Below are positions 18,718 to 27,370 of a stretch of DNA of 64,000 nt, one piece after another (position 1 is the stretch's first letter; each line of letters begins with the position of its first letter). Source of the DNA: Verrucomicrobiales bacterium (GTDB lineage Bacteria; Verrucomicrobiota; Verrucomicrobiia; Verrucomicrobiales; DEV007); NCBI GenBank assembly GCA_002698785.1, contig PAAG01000049.1:186001-250000 (forward strand). The letters run 5' to 3'. Position numbers and translations under genes: made by a program. The notes under the pieces were generated by a model. That model was not told the origin of the DNA and made no database searches. It saw only the letters and a program-made list of their open reading frames with translations.

Positions 18718-19568
18718 TGCGCAGGGTTTCCCAAAGTGTTGAAGATCTACTGGAAAACCTTATTCCCGTTGAGACAACCTGGGTTGACGATCACGCTCTC
18801 GCCGTGATTGAAATGCTGAAAAACCTTCCCCATAAGGAGGAATATACGCGCGAAGACGTTCGTGGTCTGTTAGCGTTCGATTTTCCAACTGGTACAACAG
18901 TTATCCGACTCTTTCTCGACCTGTCAAAAGACGAATATACGATTCGCCTGAAGTCCTTGCTAGTTCCAGGGCAGGGGATCGGTATTAAGCGGTTTTCTGC
19001 CGATCCCGAAACATACTTGGAGTCACTTGAAAAACTCGGTATTCTGGATGGGATGTCCAGCTATGTGAATCGAAAAACTCACTGGTCGGACGTATTGGTT
19101 GAACGCCTGAAGGGTGGGCGAGGTAGCGCCATTAAAGGACAGCAGCGTGGGAGAACCTTAGAAGATACCGTAGAAAAAGTTGTAGCAGAAGTTTTTGGAA
19201 ATAAAAACTACGACTCGCGATGCCGATTCGTTGGCGCTTCAAAATTGAGCACCGAAAAAGCCGATTTCGCAATACCCAGCGCAAGTGATGCCCATATTCT
19301 AATTGAGGTGAAAGCCTACGGAGCTACCGGCAGCAAGCAAACGGATGTCTTGGGGGACATATCCCGAATCGTTGAGGAGAAAAGGGACGACACCATCTTC
19401 TTCCTCTTCACAGATGGCGTTTCTTGGAAAGAGCGTGTAAACGATCTGAGAAAACTCATTGCATTGCAAAATCGCGGAAGTATTCAGAAAATCTACACCA
19501 CCGCTATGATGGCAGAGTTCAGATCCGACCTGGATTCGCTGAAAAAAAGCCTTGGCCTTGGAGAATAG
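18717..19568 (+). CDS. Type II restriction endonuclease, DpnII-like
   Basis: The probable nuclease partner of the methyltransferase. The 283-residue protein has a PD-(D/E)xK core: Asp183 in KADFAIP, then Glu197-Val-Lys199 in LIEVKAYG. Around this the order of motifs resembles my memory of DpnII: YLESLEKLGILD, then GRTLEDTVEKVV, then the core, GSKQTD and a TDGVSWKERVNDLR stretch. The cut site would match the methyltransferase target, but GATC is only a guess. It is translated from an overlap with the methyltransferase stop. Confidence 0.75.
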   Translation: MRRVSQSVEDLLENLIPVETTWVDDHALAVIEMLKNLPHKEEYTREDVRGLLAFDFPTGTTVIRLFLDLSKDEYTIRLKSLLVPGQGIGIKRFSADPETYLESLEKLGILDGMSSYVNRKTHWSDVLVERLKGGRGSAIKGQQRGRTLEDTVEKVVAEVFGNKNYDSRCRFVGASKLSTEKADFAIPSASDAHILIEVKAYGATGSKQTDVLGDISRIVEEKRDDTIFFLFTDGVSWKERVNDLRKLIALQNRGSIQKIYTTAMMAEFRSDLDSLKKSLGLGE

Positions 19569-19573
19569 TAAAT

Positions 19574-19792
19574 ATGCAACCACCTATCTGCTCGTTCTGC
19601 CATCGCGATCAGCGCGATTGCGAAGGATTAGAATTTGGATTGGTGAAATTTGCGAATTACGAGCCACTGGACAGACCCGGACATCCGAAAGGATTGCTGT
19701 GGTTCTGCAGTGAGCATCTCGAAGAAGCAAAAAAGCTGGAGGGGCTCGATAGTTCAACGGCCCTGAAGCAGCTTCGTTCCCTGTTTATGTAG
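19574..19792 (+). CDS. Small Cys-rich protein linked to the RM pair
   Basis: An unrecognised 72-residue protein starting five bases after the endonuclease stop. It begins MQPPICSFCHRDQRDC and later has WFCSEHL, giving Cys6, Cys9, Cys16 plus a Cys-x-x-His pair, a layout fitting a small zinc-binding module. It has no helix-turn-helix pattern of a restriction controller protein. The close spacing suggests it is transcribed with the RM genes, as a regulator, an anti-toxin-like partner or a passenger. A longer open frame upstream overlaps the nuclease gene and is not coding. Confidence 0.65.
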   Translation: MQPPICSFCHRDQRDCEGLEFGLVKFANYEPLDRPGHPKGLLWFCSEHLEEAKKLEGLDSSTALKQLRSLFM

Positions 19793-19824
19793 AACATTCT
19801 TCTGACTCGCAATTGGGATGAGTG

Positions 19825-19842
19825 GCGTAACCGAGATTACGC
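19825..19842. promoter_or_regulatory. Inverted repeat before the renalase-like gene
   Basis: GCGTAA (19825-19830) and TTACGC (19837-19842) form a perfect 6-bp inverted repeat with a six-base spacer, ending three bases before the ATG at 19846. It could be an operator or a hairpin that affects translation of the first gene of the flavin operon. The repeat is short, so chance is possible. Confidence 0.35.
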
Positions 19843-19845
19843 TGT

Positions 19846-20898
19846 ATGTCTCAAAAAATTGCTATCATAGGCGCGGGTCTCTCAGGCCTTGCCGCCGCAC
19901 ATCGCCTGTCGGATCACGATCTGGAAATCCAGATCTTTGAAAAGAGTAAAGGAGTCTCAGGTAGGGCTGCCTCACGTAGCAAAGTCGGTTGTCGATACGA
20001 CCACGGAGCAAACTATTTCAAAGTCAATTGCAACGAGATCGCGAAGCTACTCTTCGAAGAACTCAGCACAGATGACCTCTGCCGAATTGTCGGTGACATC
20101 CACACGTTCGACAAGCACGGCAAAGTCTCGCTGGGAGACCAAAAGCAAAATGCTGTCGCAAAATGGAGCTATCGCAGTGGGATCAGCACTCTGGGAAAAA
20201 TGATAGTCGAATCATCTGGTCTGGAGGTGACTGGTTCATCTCGGGTAACCAGCATGTTCCGCTCACAAGAGTCCTGGTCTGTAACAACCGAAGGCGGAGA
20301 AACCTATGAGGATTTCGACGGTGTTCTCCTTACCCCTCCCGCCCCGCAGACGAAGGATATAATAGCGGCCAGTGATTTTGATCCAGCTCCTCGAAGTGGG
20401 ATCATCAGCGAGCTGGATAAGGCTAAATACCACAGCCAGTTTTCCATTGCTCTCAATTACCTCGGCAATTATTTCCTCCCGAACGATGCCTACGCATTGA
20501 TCAACTCTGATCGTGAGCACCCGATTGCCTGGGTCAGCCTGGAAAATCGAAAAGCGGGACACGTCCCACCAGAGGAAACTCTATTCATCGTCCAGATGTC
20601 GCCCCAATGGACGATCGATCACTACGATGATCCGCAGGAAACTGTTATTTCTGAAGCATCGAATCTGCTGGCGGAATTGATTTCGAGCCATCTACCCCAA
20701 CCGAACTGGGCAGATACGCAGCGCTGGAAATTCGCTCATCCTTACTCAGCAGCGGATGCGAAAGCAATGCGTCGAACATCTACCATCGGATTATTCTTCG
20801 CTGGAGATGCCTTTGTTGGAAAAGGGCGAATTCCCGAAACTATCGAAACAGGTTTTAACGCAGCCGCAGACATTCTCGAGTTTCTCGAGACCCCATGA
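19846..20898 (+). CDS. Renalase-like FAD-dependent oxidoreductase
   Basis: A cytoplasmic flavoprotein of 350 residues. The N terminus carries the dinucleotide-binding fingerprint IIGAGLSGLAAAHRL with the acidic end FEKSKGVSGRAA, then the amine-oxidase-family segment YDHGANYF, and near the C terminus the second FAD motif GLFFAGDAF. Length and motifs fit bacterial renalase-like proteins, which oxidise isomeric dihydronicotinamides, but an amine oxidase role is possible. It is the first gene of a six-gene run reaching trxB and overlaps the next gene by four bases (ATGA). Confidence 0.75.
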   Translation: MSQKIAIIGAGLSGLAAAHRLSDHDLEIQIFEKSKGVSGRAASRSKVGCRYDHGANYFKVNCNEIAKLLFEELSTDDLCRIVGDIHTFDKHGKVSLGDQKQNAVAKWSYRSGISTLGKMIVESSGLEVTGSSRVTSMFRSQESWSVTTEGGETYEDFDGVLLTPPAPQTKDIIAASDFDPAPRSGIISELDKAKYHSQFSIALNYLGNYFLPNDAYALINSDREHPIAWVSLENRKAGHVPPEETLFIVQMSPQWTIDHYDDPQETVISEASNLLAELISSHLPQPNWADTQRWKFAHPYSAADAKAMRRTSTIGLFFAGDAFVGKGRIPETIETGFNAAADILEFLETP

Positions 20899-22382
20899 AC
20901 ATCCTCCTGACTGGTGCCAATGGATATATCGGGCTTCGTCTGTTGCCTGTGCTCCTTGATGCCGGCCACCACGTCACCTGTTTGGTTCGCGATCGGCGGC
21001 GATTTCCCAGTCACGAGTTTCAGACAGGACTAGAATCCGGAGGAGTTCTCACAGTGATAGAAGGAGATCTATTGGATCGACCTTCTCTTGACTCTATCCC
21101 TGAGGAAACCGACGCCGCCTTCTACCTCGTCCACTCGATGGGAAGCGGAAAGAGCGATTTCTATTCCCTCGAGGAAAAGTGTGCGAAAAATTTCGTCGAT
21201 GCGTTATCGAAAACCAAGGCTCGACAGGTCATCTACCTCAGCGGGATCGTAAACCACCCCAAGGAGGCGCTGTCTCCCCATTTAGCCTCCCGCTTGAATG
21301 TGGAGGAAATCCTTCATGAAGGGGCAGTTCCTGCCACCGTCCTGAGGGCAGCCATCATTGTGGGAGCAGGAAGCGCGTCGTTTGAAATGATACGCGATCT
21401 CACGGAGAAACTTCCTGTCATGATCACACCTCGGTGGTTGCGCAATCTCTGCCAGCCGATCGCGGTGCGAAATGTCATCGATTACCTCACCCAGGTGATC
21501 GGCAATAAAGAGACCTTCGGGGAGACTTTCAATATCGCGGGCCCCAAAGCCCATACCTATGAAGAACTCCTTCGCATGTATGGAGATGTTCGTGGACTGA
21601 AGCGATTCTTTATCCGGGTGCCCTTTCTGACGCCTCGCCTATCGAGCTACTGGCTGTATTTTGTTACCAGCACGACTCCTTCGCTCGCAAAAAGCCTCGT
21701 TGATTCCCTGAGCTACGATATGTCTTCTCAGGAACAACGGATACGGGATATCATCCCTCTCGACCTGATCCCCTATCCCGATGCAGTGAAACGAGCATTC
21801 ACCATGATCGAGCAGAACCAGGTGAAATCGAGTTGGATCGATTCGATCTCGTCCGGCCGGATGGACTTCCATCAACTACGGAAAATCGAGGTACCTCACC
21901 ATGGTGTTCTGACTGACATTCGCGTCAAACCATTCGATCGTCCCCCTGACGAAGTTGCCGAAAACATATGGCGGATCGGCGGTAAGGAGGGCTGGTATTC
22001 GATGGACTGGGCGTGGCAACTTCGTGGATGGATGGATCGCTTTGTCGGTGGAACAGGACTTCGACGAGGCAGGCGTCATCCCAGCCAACTCAATCCCGGC
22101 GATGCACTCGATTTCTGGAGAGTTCTGGTTTCTGACCGGGAGAACCGACGTCTCGCACTCTATGCTGAAATGAAAATGCCTGGCGAGGCTTGGCTTGAGT
22201 TCCGAATCGAGCCGAACCGAAACGCTTCCGTTCCAGAGGCATGGCGCCTGGTGCAAACCGCCACCTTTCGGCCAAAAGGCTTGCTGGGGCGTCTTTACTG
22301 GCTGGCGGTTCTTCCCTTTCACCATTTTGTCTTCAACCAAATGTCGCACGAAATCGTGCATCGGAATGCGGATATGGCGTAG
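20895..22382 (+). CDS. NAD(P)-binding SDR-like protein with DUF2867 tail
   Basis: A 495-residue two-domain protein. The first 300 residues are an extended/atypical short-chain dehydrogenase fold: the nucleotide-binding GANGYIGLRLL at residues 7-17, the acidic EGDLLDRPSL, and VIYLSGIV. The second part, from about residue 330, fits DUF2867 (for example GWYSMDWAWQLRGWMDRFVGG). Such proteins are common in bacteria, but their reaction is unproven. Translation is coupled to the upstream flavoprotein by an ATGA overlap, and an MFS carrier follows 18 bases on, all pointing to one redox-linked operon. Confidence 0.78.
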   Translation: MNILLTGANGYIGLRLLPVLLDAGHHVTCLVRDRRRFPSHEFQTGLESGGVLTVIEGDLLDRPSLDSIPEETDAAFYLVHSMGSGKSDFYSLEEKCAKNFVDALSKTKARQVIYLSGIVNHPKEALSPHLASRLNVEEILHEGAVPATVLRAAIIVGAGSASFEMIRDLTEKLPVMITPRWLRNLCQPIAVRNVIDYLTQVIGNKETFGETFNIAGPKAHTYEELLRMYGDVRGLKRFFIRVPFLTPRLSSYWLYFVTSTTPSLAKSLVDSLSYDMSSQEQRIRDIIPLDLIPYPDAVKRAFTMIEQNQVKSSWIDSISSGRMDFHQLRKIEVPHHGVLTDIRVKPFDRPPDEVAENIWRIGGKEGWYSMDWAWQLRGWMDRFVGGTGLRRGRRHPSQLNPGDALDFWRVLVSDRENRRLALYAEMKMPGEAWLEFRIEPNRNASVPEAWRLVQTATFRPKGLLGRLYWLAVLPFHHFVFNQMSHEIVHRNADMA

Positions 22383-22400
22383 TATCTGGTGGAACCAATC

Positions 22401-23699
22401 ATGGAAGAGAAACTCTACGAGCTGGTCGCTGGTGACGATGACGCACGCATGTGCAAGGACATCCAGGAAGATGCCTGCGATGTTTTCCCACGGAATTTTG
22501 GTAAGCAGGTCATCTCGCAAGTGGCCAGCAAAGCGGGAGACCAACTCAGCAAACCGGGACTGATCCTGACATGGCTGCTCACCGCTGTAGGAGCACCAGC
22601 CGTAACGATTGGGCTGTTGGTTCCCGTGCGAGAAGCAGGATCACTCTTGCCCCAGATGATAGTCGGGGGTGTGATTCGTCGTTTTCCGATTCGGAAATAT
22701 TTCTGGGTTCTGGGTGCAGCGCTACAGGGACTGGCGATACTCGGAATTGGCTTTGCCGCATTAACGCTGAAGGGAGCAGTAGCCGGCTGGACAACTGTCG
22801 GCCTTCTCGTGCTTTTCAGCTTGTCTCGTGGCATTTCTTCTATCGCTTCCAAAGACCTTCTTGGAAAAACAGTTCCGAAAACTCGGCGTGGTAGACTCGG
22901 TGGATTGGCGTCGTCCATATCTGGTTGGATCGCTGTTGGAGTAGGAATTTTCTTCGCTCTGAATCCCGCACGCGAGCTCCCCGTTGGCCTGCTGGCGACT
23001 CTCCTCTTCGTTGCCGCCGGTCTCTGGTTCGTGGGAGCGTTCGTAATGTCGACACTGATCGAAAAGCCGGGAGCTACTTCAGGAGCAGCGAATGCGTTCA
23101 AGGAAGCGATCGCAAGTCTTCACTTCCTCCGAGACGATCCTGTTTTTCTCCGATTCTGTATCGCGCGCGCCCTTCTAGCCAGCACTGTGCTGTCGATGCC
23201 TTTCTATGTTGTCCTGGCGCACCGGGCGACGGACGGACGACTTGCGAGCCTCGGAATCCTGATGATCGCGGGCAGCCTTGCTACGGCATTGAGTGGAGTC
23301 ACCTGGGGAAAGCTATCGGATTCCAGTAGTCGGCTCACATTGGTTATCGCCGGAGTGGCTGCGGGAGGTGTCGGTATTCTGACTGCTTTGGTATCGCTCG
23401 CGAAGGTTGATTCGTCATACGCGATATGGATTTACGGGGTTCTCTTTTTCCTGATTGGCTTGGCACACACTGGTATCCGAACTGGCAGAAAGACCTACCT
23501 CGTCGATCATGCGAACGCCGATAACCGCGCTCAACTTGTCGCTGTGAGCAACACTCTGATGGGAATCGTGCTGCTGATCAGCGGGAGCTTCGGACTTCTT
23601 GCCGAGGCTATCGGTGTGCAGTGGGTCATTTTCGTATTCGGCTCACTCGGTATCATCGGTGGCCTGCTCGCCCTCAGCCTTCCGGAGGTTCAGGAGTAA
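22401..23699 (+). CDS. Major facilitator superfamily transporter
   Basis: A 432-residue inner-membrane protein with about eleven or twelve helices after an unusually long, acidic cytoplasmic N terminus (about 50 residues). The start is taken at the ATG at 22401 because GGTGGA sits seven bases upstream; a GTG at 22389 is the alternative. The loop KLSDSSSR is a weak form of the MFS loop motif. No substrate can be named. Its place inside the flavin/photolyase operon suggests movement of a metabolite made or used there. Confidence 0.8.
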   Translation: MEEKLYELVAGDDDARMCKDIQEDACDVFPRNFGKQVISQVASKAGDQLSKPGLILTWLLTAVGAPAVTIGLLVPVREAGSLLPQMIVGGVIRRFPIRKYFWVLGAALQGLAILGIGFAALTLKGAVAGWTTVGLLVLFSLSRGISSIASKDLLGKTVPKTRRGRLGGLASSISGWIAVGVGIFFALNPARELPVGLLATLLFVAAGLWFVGAFVMSTLIEKPGATSGAANAFKEAIASLHFLRDDPVFLRFCIARALLASTVLSMPFYVVLAHRATDGRLASLGILMIAGSLATALSGVTWGKLSDSSSRLTLVIAGVAAGGVGILTALVSLAKVDSSYAIWIYGVLFFLIGLAHTGIRTGRKTYLVDHANADNRAQLVAVSNTLMGIVLLISGSFGLLAEAIGVQWVIFVFGSLGIIGGLLALSLPEVQE

Positions 23700-23710
23700 T
23701 TCTTTCCCAC

Positions 23711-23872
23711 ATGAAGAAGCAGCACTTGCCCGAGAAGATCTGCCTCGTCTGTGGACGGCCTTTCAAGTGGCGCAAGAAATGGGAGAGTTGCTGGGATGAA
23801 GTGAAATACTGCTCTGAGAGATGTCGTCGGAATCGGAGCGCGAGACGTAACGACGGCACTGATGAATTCTGA
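23711..23872 (+). CDS. DUF2256 small zinc-ribbon-like protein
   Basis: A 53-residue basic protein. It shows the family pattern [25 protein letters not shown]...C: a CxxC, a second Cys after about ten residues, then CxxxC, likely binding one zinc ion. DUF2256 genes often lie beside photolyase/cryptochrome-like genes, and here the ORF overlaps the photolyase-like gene by 11 bases. Its function is unknown; nucleic-acid contact or a chaperone role for the flavoprotein are both possible. The start at 23711 follows the MFS stop by 11 bases. Confidence 0.8.
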   Translation: MKKQHLPEKICLVCGRPFKWRKKWESCWDEVKYCSERCRRNRSARRNDGTDEF

Positions 23873-25100
23873 GGCGCTGTCTTTTCCCACCACACGAGCC
23901 GAGGCACTGGAACGCCTCCGCGAGTTCATTCCCAAGGCAGAGCAATATGCAGCTCGCCGGAATTACGTGGAACCTCCTTACGACTACGTATCCCGCCTAT
24001 CGCCTGCCATCAGTAGGCGGCTGATTCTGGAGAGAGAAGTCTGCGAAGCTGCTCGCGAGGCCTTTTCCCCTTCGGCGATTCAGAAATTCGAACAGGAAGT
24101 CTGGTGGCGCACCTACTGGAAAGGCTGGCTCGAAATGAGACCGTCCATCTGGACGAACTACCGCACAGAGCTCGCCGAGTTGGACTGGGACGATTATCCG
24201 CGAGCACAGGAGGTCGCCCGTGGGGAGAGTGGCGTTGAGATCATGGATTACTTCGCACGTGAATTGTTCGAGACGGGCTACATGCACAACCACGCGAGGA
24301 TGTGGTGGGCCGCTTTCTGGATCCATGTGGAAAAGCTACCCTGGCAACTTGGTGCCGATTTCTTTCTCCAGCATCTGTTCGATGGGGATGCCGCCTCGAA
24401 TACTCTCTCCTGGCGCTGGGTGGCGGGACTGCACACAAAAGGGAAGAACTACCTCGTTCGGCGAAGCAATATTGAGAAGTACGTCGCGCCGGAAATTTTA
24501 AGAAATCACAAGGTAAAACTAGAGGCCCTCGAGCACACTACAGCCGTCGATATCGAGTATGAACCTTTGCCAGAGCCGAAGGCGGTGGAGGCGAGAGACT
24601 TGCCCTCCCTGGAAAACCAGCGAGTAGGCATCTGGCTTCATGAAAATGATCTACTCCCCGAGAAATCTCCGTTGCAGGACTTCGGGCCAGTTTCGGTTCG
24701 TGGTTTCACTCCTGAGAAGATCTGGAGTGCCGAACAGTTTTCAAAGTCGAAGCGGGATTTTCTGACTGCGGCGATGAAGGATGGCCTTCAGCGAGCGGAA
24801 GAATACTTCTCTTGTGCGTCAGGGTTTCAGACCTGCGACGTCTTAGAAGAAGGGCTCGCGAATTGGGTTCGAGAGGAAAACCTCGACACAGTAGTGACCC
24901 TCCACCCTTTCACGGGAGTTCTGGGTGAACGTCTTTCGAATATCGAGACAACCCTACGTGACGAGGGTGTCAATTTTTACGCTCGCCGACGCCCGGAAGA
25001 CGTAGAGCCTATGAACAAAGCTACCTCCGGTTTCTTCGGATTCTGGAAGAAAACAGAACCACTGAGACGGGAAAGCGCCGATTTGGCCTTTTCCGATTGA
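23862..25100 (+). CDS. Photolyase/cryptochrome-like FAD protein with swapped domain order
   Basis: A 412-residue protein. The FAD-binding domain of the photolyase family comes first (residues 1-210), with [12 protein letters not shown] at 45-55, WWRTYW, the FAD-contact segment [10 protein letters not shown] at 141-150 and [13 protein letters not shown] at 174-186. The usual N-terminal Rossmann-like antenna domain is missing from the front. Instead a segment from residue 253, [18 protein letters not shown], resembles its first strand and is followed by an alpha/beta pattern to the end. That would be a circular permutation. Whether it repairs DNA or senses light is open; repair Trp/Asn residues in NTLSWRW are largely kept. 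Confidence 0.78.
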   Translation: MNSEALSFPTTRAEALERLREFIPKAEQYAARRNYVEPPYDYVSRLSPAISRRLILEREVCEAAREAFSPSAIQKFEQEVWWRTYWKGWLEMRPSIWTNYRTELAELDWDDYPRAQEVARGESGVEIMDYFARELFETGYMHNHARMWWAAFWIHVEKLPWQLGADFFLQHLFDGDAASNTLSWRWVAGLHTKGKNYLVRRSNIEKYVAPEILRNHKVKLEALEHTTAVDIEYEPLPEPKAVEARDLPSLENQRVGIWLHENDLLPEKSPLQDFGPVSVRGFTPEKIWSAEQFSKSKRDFLTAAMKDGLQRAEEYFSCASGFQTCDVLEEGLANWVREENLDTVVTLHPFTGVLGERLSNIETTLRDEGVNFYARRRPEDVEPMNKATSGFFGFWKKTEPLRRESADLAFSD

Positions 25101-25132
25101 TTCAACCGACAACTACACTCACATTCCGCGCC

Positions 25133-26068
25133 ATGGAAGACGTCATCATTATTGGGACCGGCTGCGCAGGCTGGACTTCTGCGATCTACACCGCCAGAGC
25201 CAACCTCAATCCCCTCGTTATCGCCGGCGAACAACCGGGTGGACAGTTGACCACGACGACTGAGGTCGAGAACTTTCCTGGTTTTCCAGACGGGATCATG
25301 GGGCCTGAGTTGATGATGCGTATGCAGCAGCAGGCGGAAAAATTTGGAACACGGGTCGAATACGATCTCGTCACTTCAGTTTCCGAAAATTCCGACGGCA
25401 CCCTGACGGTGAAGACCGTAGGTGGAACTGAGTATCTGACCAAGACTGCGATCATTGCCACCGGTGCGAGCCCACGCTGGCTGAACATCGATCGGGAGAA
25501 AGAACTCGTCGGCCATGGCCTCACTTCCTGCGCCACCTGCGACGGTGCATTCTACCCAGACGTCCCCGTTTGTGTGATTGGCGGCGGAGACTCGGCTTGT
25601 GAAGAAGCCTCTTTCCTGACCAAGTTCGCGAGCAAGGTTTACCTCATTCACCGCCGCGACGAACTCCGTGCATCCCAAATCATGGCAGAGCGTGCTCTCG
25701 CCAACAAGAAAATCGAGCCAGTCTGGAACACTGAGGTGAAAGAATATCTCACTGACGACGAGGGCGAGATGCGTGCCGTGAAGGTGGTCAACAACCAGAC
25801 TGGTGAAGAATCGGAGATCGAAGTGAAGTGCGTTTTTGTTGCCATCGGACACGATCCAAATACGGATTTCCTCGCGGGCTCCGGTGTCGCCCTCGATGAC
25901 GACGGATACGTATTGCAGGATGGTCATTCCACCAATTCGAACATCCCTGGTGTCTTCTCTGCAGGTGATGTTTCCGACCACGTCTATCGCCAAGCCATCA
26001 CGGCTGCCGGTAACGGCTGTCAGGCTGCTTTGGACGCGGAACGCTACATTGCAGCGCTTGAGGGATAA
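25133..26068 (+). CDS. trxB: Thioredoxin-disulfide reductase
   Basis: Reduces thioredoxin with NADPH through FAD and an active-site disulfide. The 311-residue protein has the FAD fingerprint IIIGTGCAGWTSAIYTA, the redox-active CATC at Cys133 and Cys136, the NADPH motif GGGDSACEEA, and the second FAD motif SAGDV near the end. Unusually, the first motif reads GTGCAG rather than GAGPAG, adding a Cys near the flavin. The ATG at 25133 is chosen over a TTG at 25097, which would add non-family residues. It closes the flavin operon, 32 bases after the photolyase-like gene. Confidence 0.95.
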   Translation: MEDVIIIGTGCAGWTSAIYTARANLNPLVIAGEQPGGQLTTTTEVENFPGFPDGIMGPELMMRMQQQAEKFGTRVEYDLVTSVSENSDGTLTVKTVGGTEYLTKTAIIATGASPRWLNIDREKELVGHGLTSCATCDGAFYPDVPVCVIGGGDSACEEASFLTKFASKVYLIHRRDELRASQIMAERALANKKIEPVWNTEVKEYLTDDEGEMRAVKVVNNQTGEESEIEVKCVFVAIGHDPNTDFLAGSGVALDDDGYVLQDGHSTNSNIPGVFSAGDVSDHVYRQAITAAGNGCQAALDAERYIAALEG

Positions 26069-26128
26069 TTCGTTATCCCTTGCAGTCGGCTGAGTCTGCC
26101 AGTATTCTTTCCCCCCGAATTCTAAGGT

Positions 26129-26950
26129 ATGGTGACGTTCAGTCGATTAGCAGTGGTAGTTTGCGTTTTGGTCCTTTCGGTTTCGAGTGCAGTAGCACAG
26201 TTCCATTCGAAAAAAGAGAATGGCCAGACCGCAGTCAATTCACAGGCTATCAGCACTGCCCAAAAGCAGGCTGCTGCGCTAAGTGCCGTGCAGGGAAAGT
26301 CGCGACTGGGAAAGAACGCGAACTCCACCATTTACGTTTCGGAGGCGCATCAGAAGAATTACGGAGCCACGATCGGTCAGCAGAGGGACCTGATGATCGA
26401 AACGTGGGCTCGGTCGATTCATCACTCGGATGGTTCCTACACCGAATCGAAGCATGACTTCGAACAGAACTTCCTTGAGCAGATTACCAAGAGTAAGAAC
26501 GGAGTGGTGTTGCAGAAGCGCATGATCACGCTCGATGAACGGGGCTATCCCTACGAGGTGATGATTTATGACGGGCGGGACACTTTCAAATATCGTGGGG
26601 TTCTCGCCTACGACGGGTCGGGACGTTTCAAAGAAGAGCAGTTGTATGATCCGAAGGGAACTCTGATCCGCAGGAAAATTCAGGAATATACTCAGCAGGG
26701 ACAGCGCCTTCCATTGAAGAGCGTTGACTACGTTGCCAACGTTCCGGAAGATTTGAAGCTCGTGATCACTCGGGAAGAAGAGCAGACCGGGTCCAACCCC
26801 GAGGACAAGCCACAGAAGACTGGCCTTTTCTCCAAGAAGCCTGAACAGGCACAGGGTTCTGCCCAGCCTCAGCAGGCAGCTTCATCCGCCCCGAAAATGA
26901 AGGGCTTAAAGCTGGGCCGCATGTTTGGCGGCAAGAAAAAGGACAAATAA
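26129..26950 (+). CDS. Unrecognised secreted protein
   Basis: A 273-residue protein with a clear signal peptide (MVTFSRLAVVVCVLVLSVSSAVAQ). The middle (about residues 85-205) holds a repeating pattern of short strands rich in Tyr, Asp and Gly (YPYEVMIYDGRDTFKYRG, LAYDGSGRFKEEQLYDPKG), reminiscent of YD-like or MORN-like beta repeats. The tail after residue 215 is low in complexity, rich in Pro, Gln, Ser and Lys, and ends in a strongly basic GGKKKDK. I do not recognise a family. The basic tail may bind nucleic acid or cell wall. The next gene, 18 bases on, is likely co-transcribed. Confidence 0.7.
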   Translation: MVTFSRLAVVVCVLVLSVSSAVAQFHSKKENGQTAVNSQAISTAQKQAAALSAVQGKSRLGKNANSTIYVSEAHQKNYGATIGQQRDLMIETWARSIHHSDGSYTESKHDFEQNFLEQITKSKNGVVLQKRMITLDERGYPYEVMIYDGRDTFKYRGVLAYDGSGRFKEEQLYDPKGTLIRRKIQEYTQQGQRLPLKSVDYVANVPEDLKLVITREEEQTGSNPEDKPQKTGLFSKKPEQAQGSAQPQQAASSAPKMKGLKLGRMFGGKKKDK

Positions 26951-26968
26951 TCCTGTTCCCAGTCACAA

Positions 26969-27370
26969 GTGAAAGCGTGGACCCCTGGGCAATCTCTTCT
27001 GGTTCTTCTCTTACTCGGCGTCGGAATCTCCGGGTGGATGTATGGGTTCCACTGGAAGACCATGGCCTCGAAACCAGCAAGAAAGCCGATGTCCGCGAGC
27101 TTACGACCGGTTCCGGCAGCCCTCTCGGCCACTGCTGATCCTCCTGAAGTCGAGCTTCCCAGCGATCCCCCCACGCCGACTTATCCGGTAGTCGATACTG
27201 TGTTCAGTGATGAGTTTTCTCCTATGGAAAAACAGATGATCCAGTTGCAAGACCAGGTGGAGATTCTGACCAACGAGAACATCGATCTGCGAGAGAAGTT
27301 ACACAAACTTCAACCGGTTCAGGAAGTTAAGGAAACTTCTGATGTAAGTCCGGAACCGAAAGCGAATTAG
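26969..27370 (+). CDS. Unrecognised membrane-anchored coiled-coil protein
   Basis: A 133-residue protein starting with GTG. A single N-terminal membrane helix (about residues 9-25) is followed by a Pro/Ala/Ser-rich stretch and then a coiled coil (about residues 85-113, MEKQMIQLQDQVEILTNENIDLREKL in shortened form: heptads from MEKQ to REKL). No family is recognised. The topology resembles small periplasmic scaffold proteins. It lies 18 bases after the secreted protein gene and overlaps the convergent LolA-like gene by four bases. Confidence 0.65.
   Translation: MKAWTPGQSLLVLLLLGVGISGWMYGFHWKTMASKPARKPMSASLRPVPAALSATADPPEVELPSDPPTPTYPVVDTVFSDEFSPMEKQMIQLQDQVEILTNENIDLREKLHKLQPVQEVKETSDVSPEPKAN

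Noticed and set aside
17564-19845. Genomic island borders around the restriction-modification genes
   Set aside because: No direct repeats, tRNA or integrase were found at either side, so only the codon bias hints at transfer.
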